Shown here one piece after another: positions 1-8,299 of a stretch of DNA of 64,000 bases. The stretch spans positions 1 through 64,000 of the forward strand of contig JAAFJY010000023.1 of assembly GCA_013299105.1 (NCBI GenBank). Direction: 5' to 3'. The first letter of the stretch is position 1. Each line of letters starts with the position of its first letter. The notes below the pieces were generated by a model, which worked only from the letters and a program-made list of their open reading frames with translations, did no database searches and was not told where the DNA came from. The translations under genes and the position numbers were made by a program. Source of the stretch: Chitinophagales bacterium. Its GTDB lineage: Bacteria > Bacteroidota > Bacteroidia > Chitinophagales > Saprospiraceae.

Positions 1-104
1 ATATTAAAAAATAGGTGTCGCTTGAAAAACATGGAATTGAAAGATAGAATATTAGGTGTGTGCGCGGGGCTTTGGAATTATAATTTTATCTAACCAATTG
101 ATAA

Positions 105-554
105 TCAATGGCGGGTAAGTCTAATATAGCCTTCATCCAGTTCATCAGAATATATCCCAAATGTAGAATCCGAAGAATATGTTGTTCTTTCAATGAACTC
201 TAATTTTAAGTTTAGCGGCCGCAATAATTCATCAACCAATCCTGTACTATATGTTAATCTGATAAAAAAAAGCTTTAAATAATTGTTTTCTATTTTAAAT
301 AGAGTCAATAGATATCCTACTTGGGGATTAGAAGACTGTTCAATCTTTTTAATTCCATTTGTAAGATATTCAATGCCATATCCCCAAAAACAATCATTAA
401 CTACACTATGAATATTGAGATATTCTGAAAGGTTGGAGATCAAACTTCCGGTTCGTCTAATTTGTATTTTATGTGTATCTTGTTCATCTGTTATCAATTT
501 TTCTATCTTTTCAAGAAAGTAATTGAGGCTCAATTTAGATTTGATAGGGTTCAT
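105..554 (-). CDS. hypothetical protein, 149 aa
   Basis: I do not recognise this protein. It starts with ATG and ends with TGA, has no signal peptide or membrane segment, and mixes charged and aromatic residues as a small soluble alpha/beta protein would. It is clearly richer in A and T than the dcw genes beside it, which may mean a different origin. It lies downstream of ftsZ on the same strand but beyond the likely ftsZ terminator, and it has its own possible -7 box about 40 bp upstream, so it is probably transcribed separately. The coding call rests on ORF length and plausible composition only. Confidence 0.6.
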   Translation of the reverse strand: MNPIKSKLSLNYFLEKIEKLITDEQDTHKIQIRRTGSLISNLSEYLNIHSVVNDCFWGYGIEYLTNGIKKIEQSSNPQVGYLLTLFKIENNYLKLFFIRLTYSTGLVDELLRPLNLKLEFIERTTYSSDSTFGIYSDELDEGYIRLTRH

Positions 555-593
555 ACGCAGGTTTTTTTAGTTAAAGAATTAGTTTACCCTCTA

Positions 594-601
594 CAAAAAT
601 A
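594..601 (-). promoter_or_regulatory. possible -7 box of the 149-aa gene
   Basis: The minus strand reads TATTTTTG, which fits the Bacteroidota -7 consensus TAnnTTTG. A -33 TTG is not present at exact spacing (TTA instead). It lies 40 bp before the start codon of the hypothetical gene. Confidence 0.3.
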
Positions 602-709
602 AAAATTCAATCTCAGTTTTTAAAAATTATTTGTTGAAAATTTCTCAGCTAGATGTTTCGCTGTTTCATACATTAGAAGCTATTCATTATGGTGTGATTT
701 TAAAACTGA

Positions 710-741
710 CAAAAAAAGCCCAGCTTCCCAGCCAGGCTCTT
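710..741 (-). terminator. Rho-independent terminator after ftsZ
   Basis: On the minus strand AGCCTGGCT-GGGA-AGCTGGGCT forms a nine-pair stem with two G-U pairs and is followed directly by seven T residues. It lies about 30 bp past the ftsZ stop codon and marks the end of the dcw transcript. Confidence 0.65.
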
Positions 742-772
742 TTGTATTTCTCTAATCGTAAACAATAAAGTT

Positions 773-2227
773 CTAATCCACCTTATCATGCAAATGCCGA
801 TTCCCCTCCGTAAAATCGGGCTCATCGTCATCCCCAATCGTCCAGCGAGAAAAAGCCTCCTGATCTGCAGGCGGTACGTCATCCAGTTGGATGTTGCGGC
901 GCAGGTAGGCGGGTTCGCTTTCTACGTTGTTCAGGAATTTCGGGTCGCTCAGCTTGCCGGAGGTGATCTCGCTGCGCTGGGCGTCCTTGCGGCGGCGCTC
1001 CAGTTCCAGGCGGCGGCGGCGCTCCTCTTCCATTTTGGCTTGGTCTTCGCGGGTGTTGGCCTCTTCGTAAGCATGCTGACCATTGCGCTGAAACCGCTCA
1101 ATGGTAGGGCGGATGTTGCCAAAATCCACGGTGTTGTCGCGGCCTTTTAGCTCGGGTTCCTGGTAGCCGATGTTCGAGAGGCCGGGCTTAAAATCCTGGC
1201 GGGGCAAATCGTCGTCGAGGTTGACTTTGACCTGCTTCTTCTCGGTGCTGCTCTCCTTTACCTCTGGGTCGGGCTGGTTGAAGCCCGTCGCAATGATGGT
1301 CACACTGAGCTTGTCGCCCAGTTTTTCATCGTAGCAGTTGCCCCAGATGAGGTCGGTGCCGTAGCCCGCTTCTTCCTGCACAAACTCGGTGATCTCAAAG
1401 ATTTCGTCCATGGTCACTTCTTTGCGTCCCGACGAAATATTGATCAAAATGTGCTTGGCACCAGAGATGTTGTTTTCTTCGAGCAGGGGCGAGTGCAGGG
1501 CCTCGTCCACGGCACGGCGGGCGCGGTCTTCTCCTTCAGCAGAGGCCGTGCCCATGATCGACATGCCGCTGTTGCTCATGACGGTGCGCACGTCTTCAAA
1601 GTCCACGTTCACATACCCCGGAATGGTGATGATCTCGGCAATGCCTTTGGCGGCTACCGTCAGCACGTTGTCGGCCTTGGCAAAGGCTTCTGACATAGAG
1701 AGGTTGCCGTAAATCTGGCGCAGCTTGTCGTTGGAGATGATGATGATCGTATCCACGTTTTTGCGCAGCTCCGACAGGCCCTCTACGCCCTGCAATGTTC
1801 GACGGCGGCCTTCAAACATAAACGGCAGAGTCACGATGGCTACCGTGAGGATACCCAGGTCTTTGGCGGCCTTGGCAATGATCGGCGCAGCGCCTGTACC
1901 CGTGCCACCACCCATGCCAGCGGTGATGAAGAGCATGCGGCAACCCTTGCTCAGGTAAGCACGCACCTCGTCGATGGAGGTTTCGCAAGCCTCGCGGCCT
2001 ACGGCTGGGTGTGAGCCAGCACCCAGCCCTTCCTTGCCCAACTGAATGCGGGTAGGAACCGGACTGGCTTCCATGGCTTGAATATCGGTGTTGCAAATGG
2101 CGAAATCAACGCCAACAATACCTTGCTTGTACATGTGGGTAACGGCGTTGCTGCCACCGCCACCTACACCCAGTACCTTGATGATTGGGCTATCGCCCTT
2201 AGGAATATCAAAAAGCATACCCTGCAT
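773..2227 (-). CDS. ftsZ: Cell division protein FtsZ
   Basis: FtsZ is the tubulin-like GTPase that polymerises into the cytoplasmic Z-ring and recruits the division machinery. The Rossmann start has the glycine-rich VLGVGGGGSNAV segment near residues 18-29, and the tubulin signature GGGTGTG lies at 106-112. The T7 loop (NVDFEDV) near residue 205 completes the GTPase site of the next subunit. A charged coiled linker rich in E and R runs from about 385 to 425. A PAYLRRNIQLDD peptide matches the conserved C-terminal peptide that binds FtsA. The last residues, LHDKVD, match the extra tail typical of Bacteroidota FtsZ. At 484 aa it is longer than E. coli FtsZ (383 aa), mostly through the linker and tail. 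It is the last gene of the dcw cluster. Confidence 0.98.
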   Translation of the reverse strand: MQGMLFDIPKGDSPIIKVLGVGGGGSNAVTHMYKQGIVGVDFAICNTDIQAMEASPVPTRIQLGKEGLGAGSHPAVGREACETSIDEVRAYLSKGCRMLFITAGMGGGTGTGAAPIIAKAAKDLGILTVAIVTLPFMFEGRRRTLQGVEGLSELRKNVDTIIIISNDKLRQIYGNLSMSEAFAKADNVLTVAAKGIAEIITIPGYVNVDFEDVRTVMSNSGMSIMGTASAEGEDRARRAVDEALHSPLLEENNISGAKHILINISSGRKEVTMDEIFEITEFVQEEAGYGTDLIWGNCYDEKLGDKLSVTIIATGFNQPDPEVKESSTEKKQVKVNLDDDLPRQDFKPGLSNIGYQEPELKGRDNTVDFGNIRPTIERFQRNGQHAYEEANTREDQAKMEEERRRRLELERRRKDAQRSEITSGKLSDPKFLNNVESEPAYLRRNIQLDDVPPADQEAFSRWTIGDDDEPDFTEGNRHLHDKVD

Positions 2228-2278
2228 TTTACTGCGAAGTTTAGAGTTGAGAGTATGTTTCAGTCTCTCGCTTGGGTA

Positions 2279-2380
2279 AAAATGGCCCCTTTCCGCCTAT
2301 GCTGCGTTGCAAAAATGCTCATTATGCTTTGGCATAACTCCGCTTTTTGCGCCTTGCCTAGACGAAAACGTGCTCATTTT
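2279..2380. repeat. 100-bp imperfect palindrome, family R1, copy 1
   Basis: The whole element folds on itself: outer arms AAAATG...CATTTT, then CTA/TAG and GCAAAAA/TTTTTGC steps, and a central TTATGC-TTTG-GCATAA hairpin. Closely similar copies occur elsewhere in this gap and after the GLPGLI gene near 54.3 kb. It sits 51 bp upstream of the ftsZ start, so it is transcribed into the ftsZ leader if ftsA and ftsZ share an mRNA. Confidence 0.75.
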
Positions 2381-2490
2381 CGACATCACGCTAGACTTTC
2401 AACATCCTCTAATTAAACCATCGTTGGTTGCTGGTACTGGAACGGGAGAATCCCTGTTATCGAGCATGTATAAAATTTTTTGCTTGCAGC

Positions 2491-2591
2491 AAAACGGCCT
2501 AGTTTCGCCTACTCTTCGTTAGGAAAATGCTCATTATGCGCTGCATAACTCCGCTTTTCCTGCCTCGATTAGTCAAAATTTGACTCGTTTT
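2491..2591. repeat. 100-bp imperfect palindrome, family R1, copy 2
   Basis: Same layout and orientation as the copy nearer ftsZ: AAAACGGCCTAG at one end, the core GCTCATTATGC-GCT-GCATAACTCCGC in the middle, and GACTCGTTTT at the far end. Arms differ from copy 1 at many positions, but changes in one arm are often matched in the other, which suggests the folded form matters or that both arms are copied together. Confidence 0.7.
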
Positions 2592-2697
2592 CCAGCTAAG
2601 CCTCCAATATTTATACACGCTCTGAGAAAAGATTCTGCCAAGATAAGCAAATTCTTTTATCGTTGTGTACCCGCACTCCAAATTCCGCACATTATTT

Positions 2698-2766
2698 AGG
2701 TAGTTGAAGAGTTGAAGGGTTGAAGGGTTGAAAAGAGGGGGCAAGCTCTTCAACATTTCAACCTTA
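2698..2766. repeat. TTCAAC short-period repeat (family R3)
   Basis: GTTGAAG units with a period near 9 bp are followed by the inverse form CTTCAACATTTCAACC, making a loose inverted repeat just downstream of the ftsA stop. Related runs occur at seven or more gene borders in the window. The rest of the 553-bp ftsA-ftsZ gap holds the two R1 palindromes and no gene. Confidence 0.6.
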
Positions 2767-2780
2767 AACATGTCAACTAA

Positions 2781-4130
2781 TTACAAATCAGCATCCGGTT
2801 CAGCCTCGAACCATTGCTTGGTTTTCTTGAAAATCTGGTCCATCCAGCCGCCGTTGGCGGGGCTTTCGCCTGCTTCTTCGAGCTCGTTTTCCACCTGGGG
2901 TTGGCTGATTTTGGGCGCGGGCGTTTCCTGCACTTTGGGCACTTCCTGGACCTCCAGGCGACCGCTGGCGCGTTCTTCAATGCCTTTCATCAACAAACCA
3001 ATGGCAGTAGAGAAAATCGGGCTGCTGATTTGCTCGGTATAACCATGCGCCAATTGCTCCACGGGCGAGCCAATGCGGGTAGGCATGCCAGTGTGCAGTT
3101 CGGCCAGGTTTTCGATGTGGCGCAGCAAGGAGCCGCCGCCCGTTAAGACCAAACCTGCGATGAGTTTGCGCTCAAAACCGGAATTGCGAATTTCAAAAAT
3201 CACGTAATCCAGGATGTCCTCTACCCTACTCTGGATGATGCGGGCCAGGTTTTTCTCCGAAATTTCTTTGGGATCGCGGCCACGCAAACCAGGGATGGTG
3301 ATGATGCGGTTGTCAAAAACTTCGCTGGCGAGGGCCGAACCGAATTTGACCTTCAGTTTTTCAGCCTGGGGAGCCATTACAGAGCAACCTTCCTTGATGT
3401 CACGGGTGATCACATTGCCGCCAAGCGGGATAACGGCAGTGTGTCGAATGATGCCATCCTGGAAAATGGTGATGTCAGTGGTGCCGCCGCCGATGTCGAC
3501 GAGGGCCACACCAGCCTCTTTTTCCTCTTCGCTCAAGACCGCCAGGGCCGAAGCGATGGGTTCGAGGGTCATGTCGGCCACTTTTAAGCCCGCACGCTCT
3601 ACGCAGCGGTAGATGTTTTGCGAAGCCGAAACCTGGCCGGTGATGATGTGAAAATTGGCCTCCAGGCGCACACCCGACATGCCGATGGGGTCGAGAATAC
3701 CCTGCTCGTTGTCGACGGTATATTCCTGCGGGATGACGTGCAAAATGCGGTCGCCCGGAGGCAGGACCAGCTTGAACATGTCGGCCTTGAGACGCTCGAT
3801 ATCGGCCTGCGAAATCTCATGCGTGTTGTTTTCGCGGGTCAAAATGCCCCGGTGCTGCATGGTTTTGATGTGCTGGCCCGCGATGCCCACGTGTACCCAG
3901 TCGAAATCGACTTTGCCGTTGCGTTTGGCATTTTCGCAGGCCTCGCTGATCGCGTTGACCGTTTTTTCAATATTGGAAACGACGCCGCGCAAGACGCCTT
4001 CGGAGTTGACCTTGCCAACGCCCAGAATTTCCAGTTTACCGTACTTGTCTTTGCGGCCCGCTACCGCGCATACTTTGGTGGTGCCGATGTCCAGCGCTAC
4101 AACCAAATCTGAATTGCGTGTTTCCATCAC
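2781..4130 (-). CDS. ftsA: Cell division protein FtsA
   Basis: FtsA is the actin-like ATPase that tethers FtsZ filaments to the inner membrane and recruits later divisome proteins. The phosphate-1 motif VVALDIGTTKVCAV is at residues 9-22, a second phosphate motif VALVDIGGGTTDI lies mid-protein, and the adenosine motif LTGGGSLL follows near residue 333. The 1C subdomain typical of FtsA lies between the first two. The C-terminus has a short amphipathic helix (WMDQIFKKTKQWFE) that serves as the membrane anchor. At 449 aa it is a little longer than E. coli FtsA (420 aa). Either of two adjacent ATG codons could start it. It lies between ftsQ and ftsZ, its usual place. Confidence 0.97.
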   Translation of the reverse strand: MMETRNSDLVVALDIGTTKVCAVAGRKDKYGKLEILGVGKVNSEGVLRGVVSNIEKTVNAISEACENAKRNGKVDFDWVHVGIAGQHIKTMQHRGILTRENNTHEISQADIERLKADMFKLVLPPGDRILHVIPQEYTVDNEQGILDPIGMSGVRLEANFHIITGQVSASQNIYRCVERAGLKVADMTLEPIASALAVLSEEEKEAGVALVDIGGGTTDITIFQDGIIRHTAVIPLGGNVITRDIKEGCSVMAPQAEKLKVKFGSALASEVFDNRIITIPGLRGRDPKEISEKNLARIIQSRVEDILDYVIFEIRNSGFERKLIAGLVLTGGGSLLRHIENLAELHTGMPTRIGSPVEQLAHGYTEQISSPIFSTAIGLLMKGIEERASGRLEVQEVPKVQETPAPKISQPQVENELEEAGESPANGGWMDQIFKKTKQWFEAEPDADL

Positions 4131-4190
4131 GAATGTCGTTTTTTAGGAGCGAACGGAGGGTGACTGGGTGGCCACGGATGTTCTTTTTTT

Positions 4191-4300
4191 TGCCCCGCTG
4201 CGCGGTGCTTTTTGGCCTCGCTGCGCGAGTCCTTTTTTGGAACACGGATGACACGGATTTAACGGATTTTCACGGATTTGCCAATTTGACGTTGACTTTT
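4191..4300. repeat. CCTCGC / ACACGGAT dispersed repeat (family R2), copy 1
   Basis: A CCTCGC-TGC-GCGAGT near-hairpin is followed by GGAACACGGATGACACGG and CACGGATTTGCC. The same succession occurs in at least five other intergenic places in this window. It fills most of the 231-bp ftsQ-ftsA gap. Confidence 0.65.
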
Positions 4301-4361
4301 TCTGCGAAAAATCGTGGATCCTTTCACTTGGTCATTTCTCCATTTCTCAGGGTTCAGGGAC

Positions 4362-5135
4362 TTATTTTGCTACCACTTGGCCTCGGTATCTCACGTCGAT
4401 GTAGCGGTATTTCCGCCACCCTTCGTGGGGCATGGCCTCCTTGTAGAAAATTTTCAGGTTTTGAATTTTTTCGTCAGTTTCCTCATGTTTGCCGAATACA
4501 ATCTTCTGGTCTCCAATGACGGGGCTCAGGATGAATTCGCCGTTGCTGCTCGTGTAGATCTGGCCGATCATGGGATTCAGGAAGGGGTCTTGGTGAATCG
4601 TTCGGCTCAATTCGAATAAATGCTTGAGTACGTGTTTCTTGCGTTCCAAGAAGTCGGGTACGTGGGGAGGGATGTGGCCAGTAGCGACCAAAACCCTCGC
4701 GGTAAAGTGCTCGGACAGGGGCATGCGCACCCCGTCTTTATCCAGGTAATAGTTGAATCCGTTTTTGTCGATCACTCGCAGGATGGGCTCGCGTTGCTCA
4801 ATGCCAACACGCACCACGTTGCGGGCGTCAAAGTACACATCGGCATCTTTGACCAGGGGGTCTTTTTCCAAAACGCGTTCCAGTCGGGACAATTCGACCA
4901 TGCGCAGGGGCTTGCCTTCAAAGCGGTAACCAAAGCTTTTTTCAATGGCTTTTTCTACGTCCACGGGGCGAATGAGCAGCACACCATTGGGTAGGGGCTT
5001 GATATCGACCTCCACGGCTTTTACCTCGGAGCCACTGCGGTGTTGTACGGCCGATACGACCACAAAAAGGCCAAAAAGCAGGGCGATAAACCAGCCCATG
5101 CCACGCATTTGTCCTTGGTTAATAATGGGTTTCAT
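4362..5135 (-). CDS. ftsQ: Cell division protein FtsQ/DivIB
   Basis: FtsQ is a bitopic divisome protein that scaffolds FtsL, FtsB and FtsW/FtsI in the periplasm. A short cytoplasmic tail is followed by one membrane helix at about residues 13-30 (GMGWFIALLFGLFVVVSAV). The periplasmic part has a POTRA-like stretch (about 40-110) and the beta region with KDADVYFDARNVVRVGIEQR, which is typical of the family. The length, 257 aa, is normal. The start overlaps the murC stop in an ATGA, so translation is probably coupled to murC. Sequence conservation is low, as usual for FtsQ, but position and topology make the call secure. Confidence 0.9.
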   Translation of the reverse strand: MKPIINQGQMRGMGWFIALLFGLFVVVSAVQHRSGSEVKAVEVDIKPLPNGVLLIRPVDVEKAIEKSFGYRFEGKPLRMVELSRLERVLEKDPLVKDADVYFDARNVVRVGIEQREPILRVIDKNGFNYYLDKDGVRMPLSEHFTARVLVATGHIPPHVPDFLERKKHVLKHLFELSRTIHQDPFLNPMIGQIYTSSNGEFILSPVIGDQKIVFGKHEETDEKIQNLKIFYKEAMPHEGWRKYRYIDVRYRGQVVAK

Positions 5136-6493
5136 ACGTTCTGTTTTTGGGCCAGGTAATTCCCGATTGGCTCAACCAGGGTATCAATATCACCCGCGCC
5201 AAGGGTCAGCAAGACTTCGATCTGGCTGTTTTTGATCGCCTCCAGCAAGTTGGCTTTTTGCACCAACCTCACATTGGGGTTTTTCATTTTGCTCGCCAAT
5301 AGCTCCGAACTCACACCGGGGATGGGAAGTTCCCGAGCAGGGTAAATATCAAGCAAAAACACCTCATCGAGCAAGTCCAATGCCTCGGCAAAACCATCGG
5401 CGAAGTCGCGGGTACGCGAGTACAAGTGAGGCTGGAATGCCCCGCTGATTTTGGCCTGCGGAAACAGTTCTCTGGCCGCATTGATGGCTGCGGTCAACTC
5501 GGTTGGGTGGTGCGCGTAATCGTCAAAAAAGGCCACTTTCTCGTCGCGGCACACCAGTTCAAAACGGCGTTTCACGCCTCGGAAGGCCTCCAGGCCACTG
5601 CGTACCGCCTCTTCGCTGGCACCCAGTTGCAGGGCAATCGACAAGGCCACGGTGGCATTTTCAACGTTGTGCCGTCCTGGCAAGGGCATCCGCAAGGCTT
5701 TGATCTCCTGCGTTGGCGAGCTATAGTCGAACACAAAGTAGCCTTGTTCTACCCTCACGTTGTGGGCACGGTATGCGCCGCCGTCCACGCCAAAACTGCG
5801 GAAGGTTTCGCCCGCAAACTGGTCTTCCAAACGGTGTTGCAGCCACAGAGTGCCCCCTGGCTTGAGCTGACGGAAAAAAGCTTTGAAACCCGTTTCCAAC
5901 AAGGTCTCGGCATCACCGTAAATATCCAAGTGATCGGCATCCATCGATGTGATCGAGGCCACGTCGGGATGCAGGTGCAAGAAGGAGCGGTCGAATTCGT
6001 CGGCTTCTACCACTACCCATTCGCTGGTGCCAAGTACATAGTTGCTTTCAAAATTGCGGGCAATGCCGCCCAAAAATGCCGTGCAGTCGATGCCCGCGCT
6101 GCGCAGCAAGTGGGTGGTCAGCGAGGAAGTGGTGGTTTTGCCATGCGTTCCTGCAATGGCTACCGTTTTCATGCCCCGGCTGATGATGCCCAAAACTTCG
6201 GCGCGTTTTTTGACCGGGAAACCATTTTGCTGGAAATAAACCAATTCTTGGTGTTCCTTGGGCACGGCGGGGGTATAAACCACCAGGTCAACCCCGGCTG
6301 GAATTTTGCTCAAATCCTCCTCATAATGGACATACATGCCTTCGGCTTCCAACTCGCGGGTCAGCGCGGTGGAGGTCTTGTCGTAGCCATGAATTTCTAC
6401 TCCACGCAGGTGAAAATAGCGGGCCAGGGCGCTCATGCCGATGCCGCCGATGCCGATGAAGTAGATTTTTTGTATGTCCTTTAAGCCGATCAT
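5132..6493 (-). CDS. murC: UDP-N-acetylmuramate--L-alanine ligase MurC
   Basis: MurC adds L-alanine to UDP-MurNAc using ATP in the cytoplasm, the first amino acid step of the stem peptide. The N-terminal UDP-binding Rossmann fold has FIGIGGIGMSALA (residues 12-24). The ATP loop GTHGKT is at 115-120, followed by the EADEFDRS segment and FDDYAHHPTE, a MurC hallmark. The length, 453 aa, is typical. It is followed by ftsQ with a 4-bp overlap, and murB is not inserted between them, unlike in many other bacteria. A 648-bp repeat-rich gap separates it from murG upstream, so it may have its own promoter. Confidence 0.97.
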   Translation of the reverse strand: MIGLKDIQKIYFIGIGGIGMSALARYFHLRGVEIHGYDKTSTALTRELEAEGMYVHYEEDLSKIPAGVDLVVYTPAVPKEHQELVYFQQNGFPVKKRAEVLGIISRGMKTVAIAGTHGKTTTSSLTTHLLRSAGIDCTAFLGGIARNFESNYVLGTSEWVVVEADEFDRSFLHLHPDVASITSMDADHLDIYGDAETLLETGFKAFFRQLKPGGTLWLQHRLEDQFAGETFRSFGVDGGAYRAHNVRVEQGYFVFDYSSPTQEIKALRMPLPGRHNVENATVALSIALQLGASEEAVRSGLEAFRGVKRRFELVCRDEKVAFFDDYAHHPTELTAAINAARELFPQAKISGAFQPHLYSRTRDFADGFAEALDLLDEVFLLDIYPARELPIPGVSSELLASKMKNPNVRLVQKANLLEAIKNSQIEVLLTLGAGDIDTLVEPIGNYLAQKQNV

Positions 6494-6718
6494 GTTTAGT
6501 TTAAAAGTTGAAATGTTGAAGTGTTGAAAAGTGGGAATCCGTTTTCAAGTGCTCAACACCTCGTTTTTTTAGTTGAAAAGTTGAAGTGTTGAAGTGTTGA
6601 AAGGTTGAAAAGTGGGGATGCGTTTTAAAACTTCAAGACTTCGTTTTCAAAAGTTGGTTTTTCCTTCTTTTGGGAAAAAGCTGTGCAAAAAGTTCATTGA
6701 AGCCGTAAGTCTTCCTCT

Positions 6719-6764
6719 GCGTCTCTGACGCACATGAAGACGTACAAGTCTTGAGACTTGTACG
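6719..6764. repeat. Two-hairpin unit, copy 1
   Basis: GCGTC-TCT-GACGC is followed by the near-perfect palindrome CGTACAAGTCT-TG-AGACTTGTACG. The unit is repeated about 300 bp away in the same gap. Confidence 0.7.
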
Positions 6765-7022
6765 AGCGAAGATCCGTTTTCAATTAAGTGCTCAATCCGT
6801 CTCTCTTAGAGCGCTACACTTCGGAGAAGTGAGACGTTTGTAGCAATCAGCGCTCTAGGCTTTTTGGCACTTCGGATGAAGTGCGACGTTAAAAAAAGCT
6901 CATAGAGAACTTACATTTTCAAATCTTCAAGACCTCGTTTTCAAGTTTTTGCCTTTTTTCCTTCTTTTAGGAAAATGGCTTTGGAAAAAATTCGTCAAAA
7001 TCGCTGGTCTTCGTCTTCGCGT

Positions 7023-7068
7023 GCGTCAGAGACGCAGAGGAAGACGTACAAGTCTGGAGACTTGTACG
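7023..7068. repeat. Two-hairpin unit, copy 2
   Basis: GCGTC-AGA-GACGC is followed by CGTACAAGTCT-GG-AGACTTGTACG. Stems are identical to copy 1, and only the loop bases and the bases between the hairpins differ, as expected if the stems are what is kept. Confidence 0.7.
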
Positions 7069-7074
7069 AGCGGA

Positions 7075-7140
7075 AAATCCGTGAAAATCAGTTTTATCCG
7101 TTTCATCCGTGTTCCAAACTAGCCTCGCACAGCGAGGCAT
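7075..7140. repeat. CCTCGC / ACACGGAT dispersed repeat (family R2), copy 2
   Basis: Reverse orientation relative to copy 1: AAAATCAGTTTTATCCG, CATCCGTGTTCC, then GCCTCGCACAGCGAGGC. It abuts the murG stop codon. A near-identical stretch occurs upstream of the symporter near 33.9 kb. Confidence 0.65.
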
Positions 7141-7141
7141 T

Positions 7142-8242
7142 TTACGTTTTCAACAGTTTCAGCACCTCCTTCGCAATGGTCTCTGCAGCCTGGGGTTTGG
7201 CCAGTTCGCGGATGTTTTGCTGTAGGTTATGCAGTTCGCTTTCGTTTTCCAGCAAAGCTTTGGCACTGGGCAACAAGTCCGTGCTGGCGGCGGCATTGTG
7301 TACCATCCGGGCGGCGTTTTTGCTTACCAGGGCCTGGGCGTTTTTGGTCTGGTGGTCTTCGGCCACAAAGGGTGAAGGCACCAGGATCGCTGCTTTGCCT
7401 ACCAGGCAGAGCTCCGAGATGGTCAAGGCTCCGGCGCGGGCGCACACGAGGTCAGCAGCGGCATAAGCCAGGTCCATGCGGTCGATGAAAGCCAGTAGTT
7501 TCACGTTGGGCAATTGCGCCGTTGCACAATTGCGGTATTTTTCGATGTGCCCACCCCCGCATTGCCAGAGTACCTGGATGTTGGGGTTGGCTTGCAAAAA
7601 TTCAGTATTGCCAGCCATTGCCTCGTTGATGGCTGGGGCGCCGAGGCTGCCGCCAAAAATCAGCAAGGTTTTCTTAGCCGGATCGAGGCTAAAATGCTTC
7701 CGGGCTTCCTCCACTGGTACGCTAGCGGCTACGGCTGCACGTACGGGATTGCCACTCAGCAGCAATTTTTCGGCGGGAAAAAAGCGCTCCATGTTTTCGT
7801 AGGCCACACAGATTTTTTGCACTTTTTCGCCCAGCAGCTTGTTCGTTACCCCCGCATAGGAGTTTTGCTCCTGGATCAAACAAGGGACACCCATACCCGC
7901 TGCCACCCGCAAGAGTGGACCACTGGCATAACCTCCCACGCCGACTGCCACATCGGGCTTGAAGCGCCGAACGATGCCCCTGGCTTTCCACAAACTACTC
8001 AGCAGCTTGACCGGAAAAAGCAGGTTTTTCAAGGACAAAGAGCGCTGGAATCCGCTGATCCACAGCCCCTCAATGGGGTAGCCCGCTTTGGGCACTTTGT
8101 CCATTTCGATCCTTCCCAATGCCCCCACGAACAGGATTTCCGCTTGGGGTGCGAGCACCTTCACGGCATCGGCAATGGCGATCGCCGGGAACACATGTCC
8201 CCCCGTTCCGCCGCCGCTGATGATGATTCGTGGTTTTTGCAT
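7142..8242 (-). CDS. murG: UDP-N-acetylglucosamine transferase MurG
   Basis: MurG moves GlcNAc from UDP-GlcNAc to lipid I on the inner face of the cytoplasmic membrane, giving lipid II. It is a GT-B glycosyltransferase. The N-terminal IIISGGGTGGHVFPAIAIA motif (residues 5-23) holds the two glycine loops. The C-terminal half has LLIFGGSLGA and the acceptor/donor region LVCARAGALTISEL, plus PSPFVAEDHQTKNA near residue 310. The start chosen is the ATG giving MQKPRI (366 aa), the usual distance from the glycine loop; an ATG eight codons upstream is also possible. It follows ftsW after about 280 bp. Confidence 0.95.
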   Translation of the reverse strand: MQKPRIIISGGGTGGHVFPAIAIADAVKVLAPQAEILFVGALGRIEMDKVPKAGYPIEGLWISGFQRSLSLKNLLFPVKLLSSLWKARGIVRRFKPDVAVGVGGYASGPLLRVAAGMGVPCLIQEQNSYAGVTNKLLGEKVQKICVAYENMERFFPAEKLLLSGNPVRAAVAASVPVEEARKHFSLDPAKKTLLIFGGSLGAPAINEAMAGNTEFLQANPNIQVLWQCGGGHIEKYRNCATAQLPNVKLLAFIDRMDLAYAAADLVCARAGALTISELCLVGKAAILVPSPFVAEDHQTKNAQALVSKNAARMVHNAAASTDLLPSAKALLENESELHNLQQNIRELAKPQAAETIAKEVLKLLKT

Positions 8243-8299
8243 TTTATTAAACTTTGTAAGCCGCAAATGATAACTTCAAAAAACATCAAGGCGCTTTGC

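Larger units (their letters stand above)
6494..7141. other. Repeat-filled murG-murC intergenic region
   Basis: This 648-bp gap holds no convincing gene. From low to high coordinate it contains two runs of GTTGAA short-period repeats (6499-6615), a two-hairpin unit (6719-6764), a long stem AGAGCGCT...AGCGCTCT (6808-6856) enclosing CACTTC/GAAGTG, a second CACTTC-GGAT-GAAGTG hairpin (6868-6883), a second copy of the two-hairpin unit (7023-7068), and an ACACGGAT-type repeat next to the murG stop. Such a stack of stems in the murG-to-murC transcript could reduce read-through or shield mRNA ends; that is inference. Confidence 0.6.

Noticed and set aside
788-1150. 120-aa plus-strand frame over ftsZ
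   Set aside because: Mirror of the ftsZ linker-coding region; low-complexity translation.
5426-6484. 352-aa open frame on the plus strand inside murC
   Set aside because: It is antisense to a clear murC, has no recognisable motifs, and such long antisense frames are expected from the GC-rich third-position pattern of the real gene.
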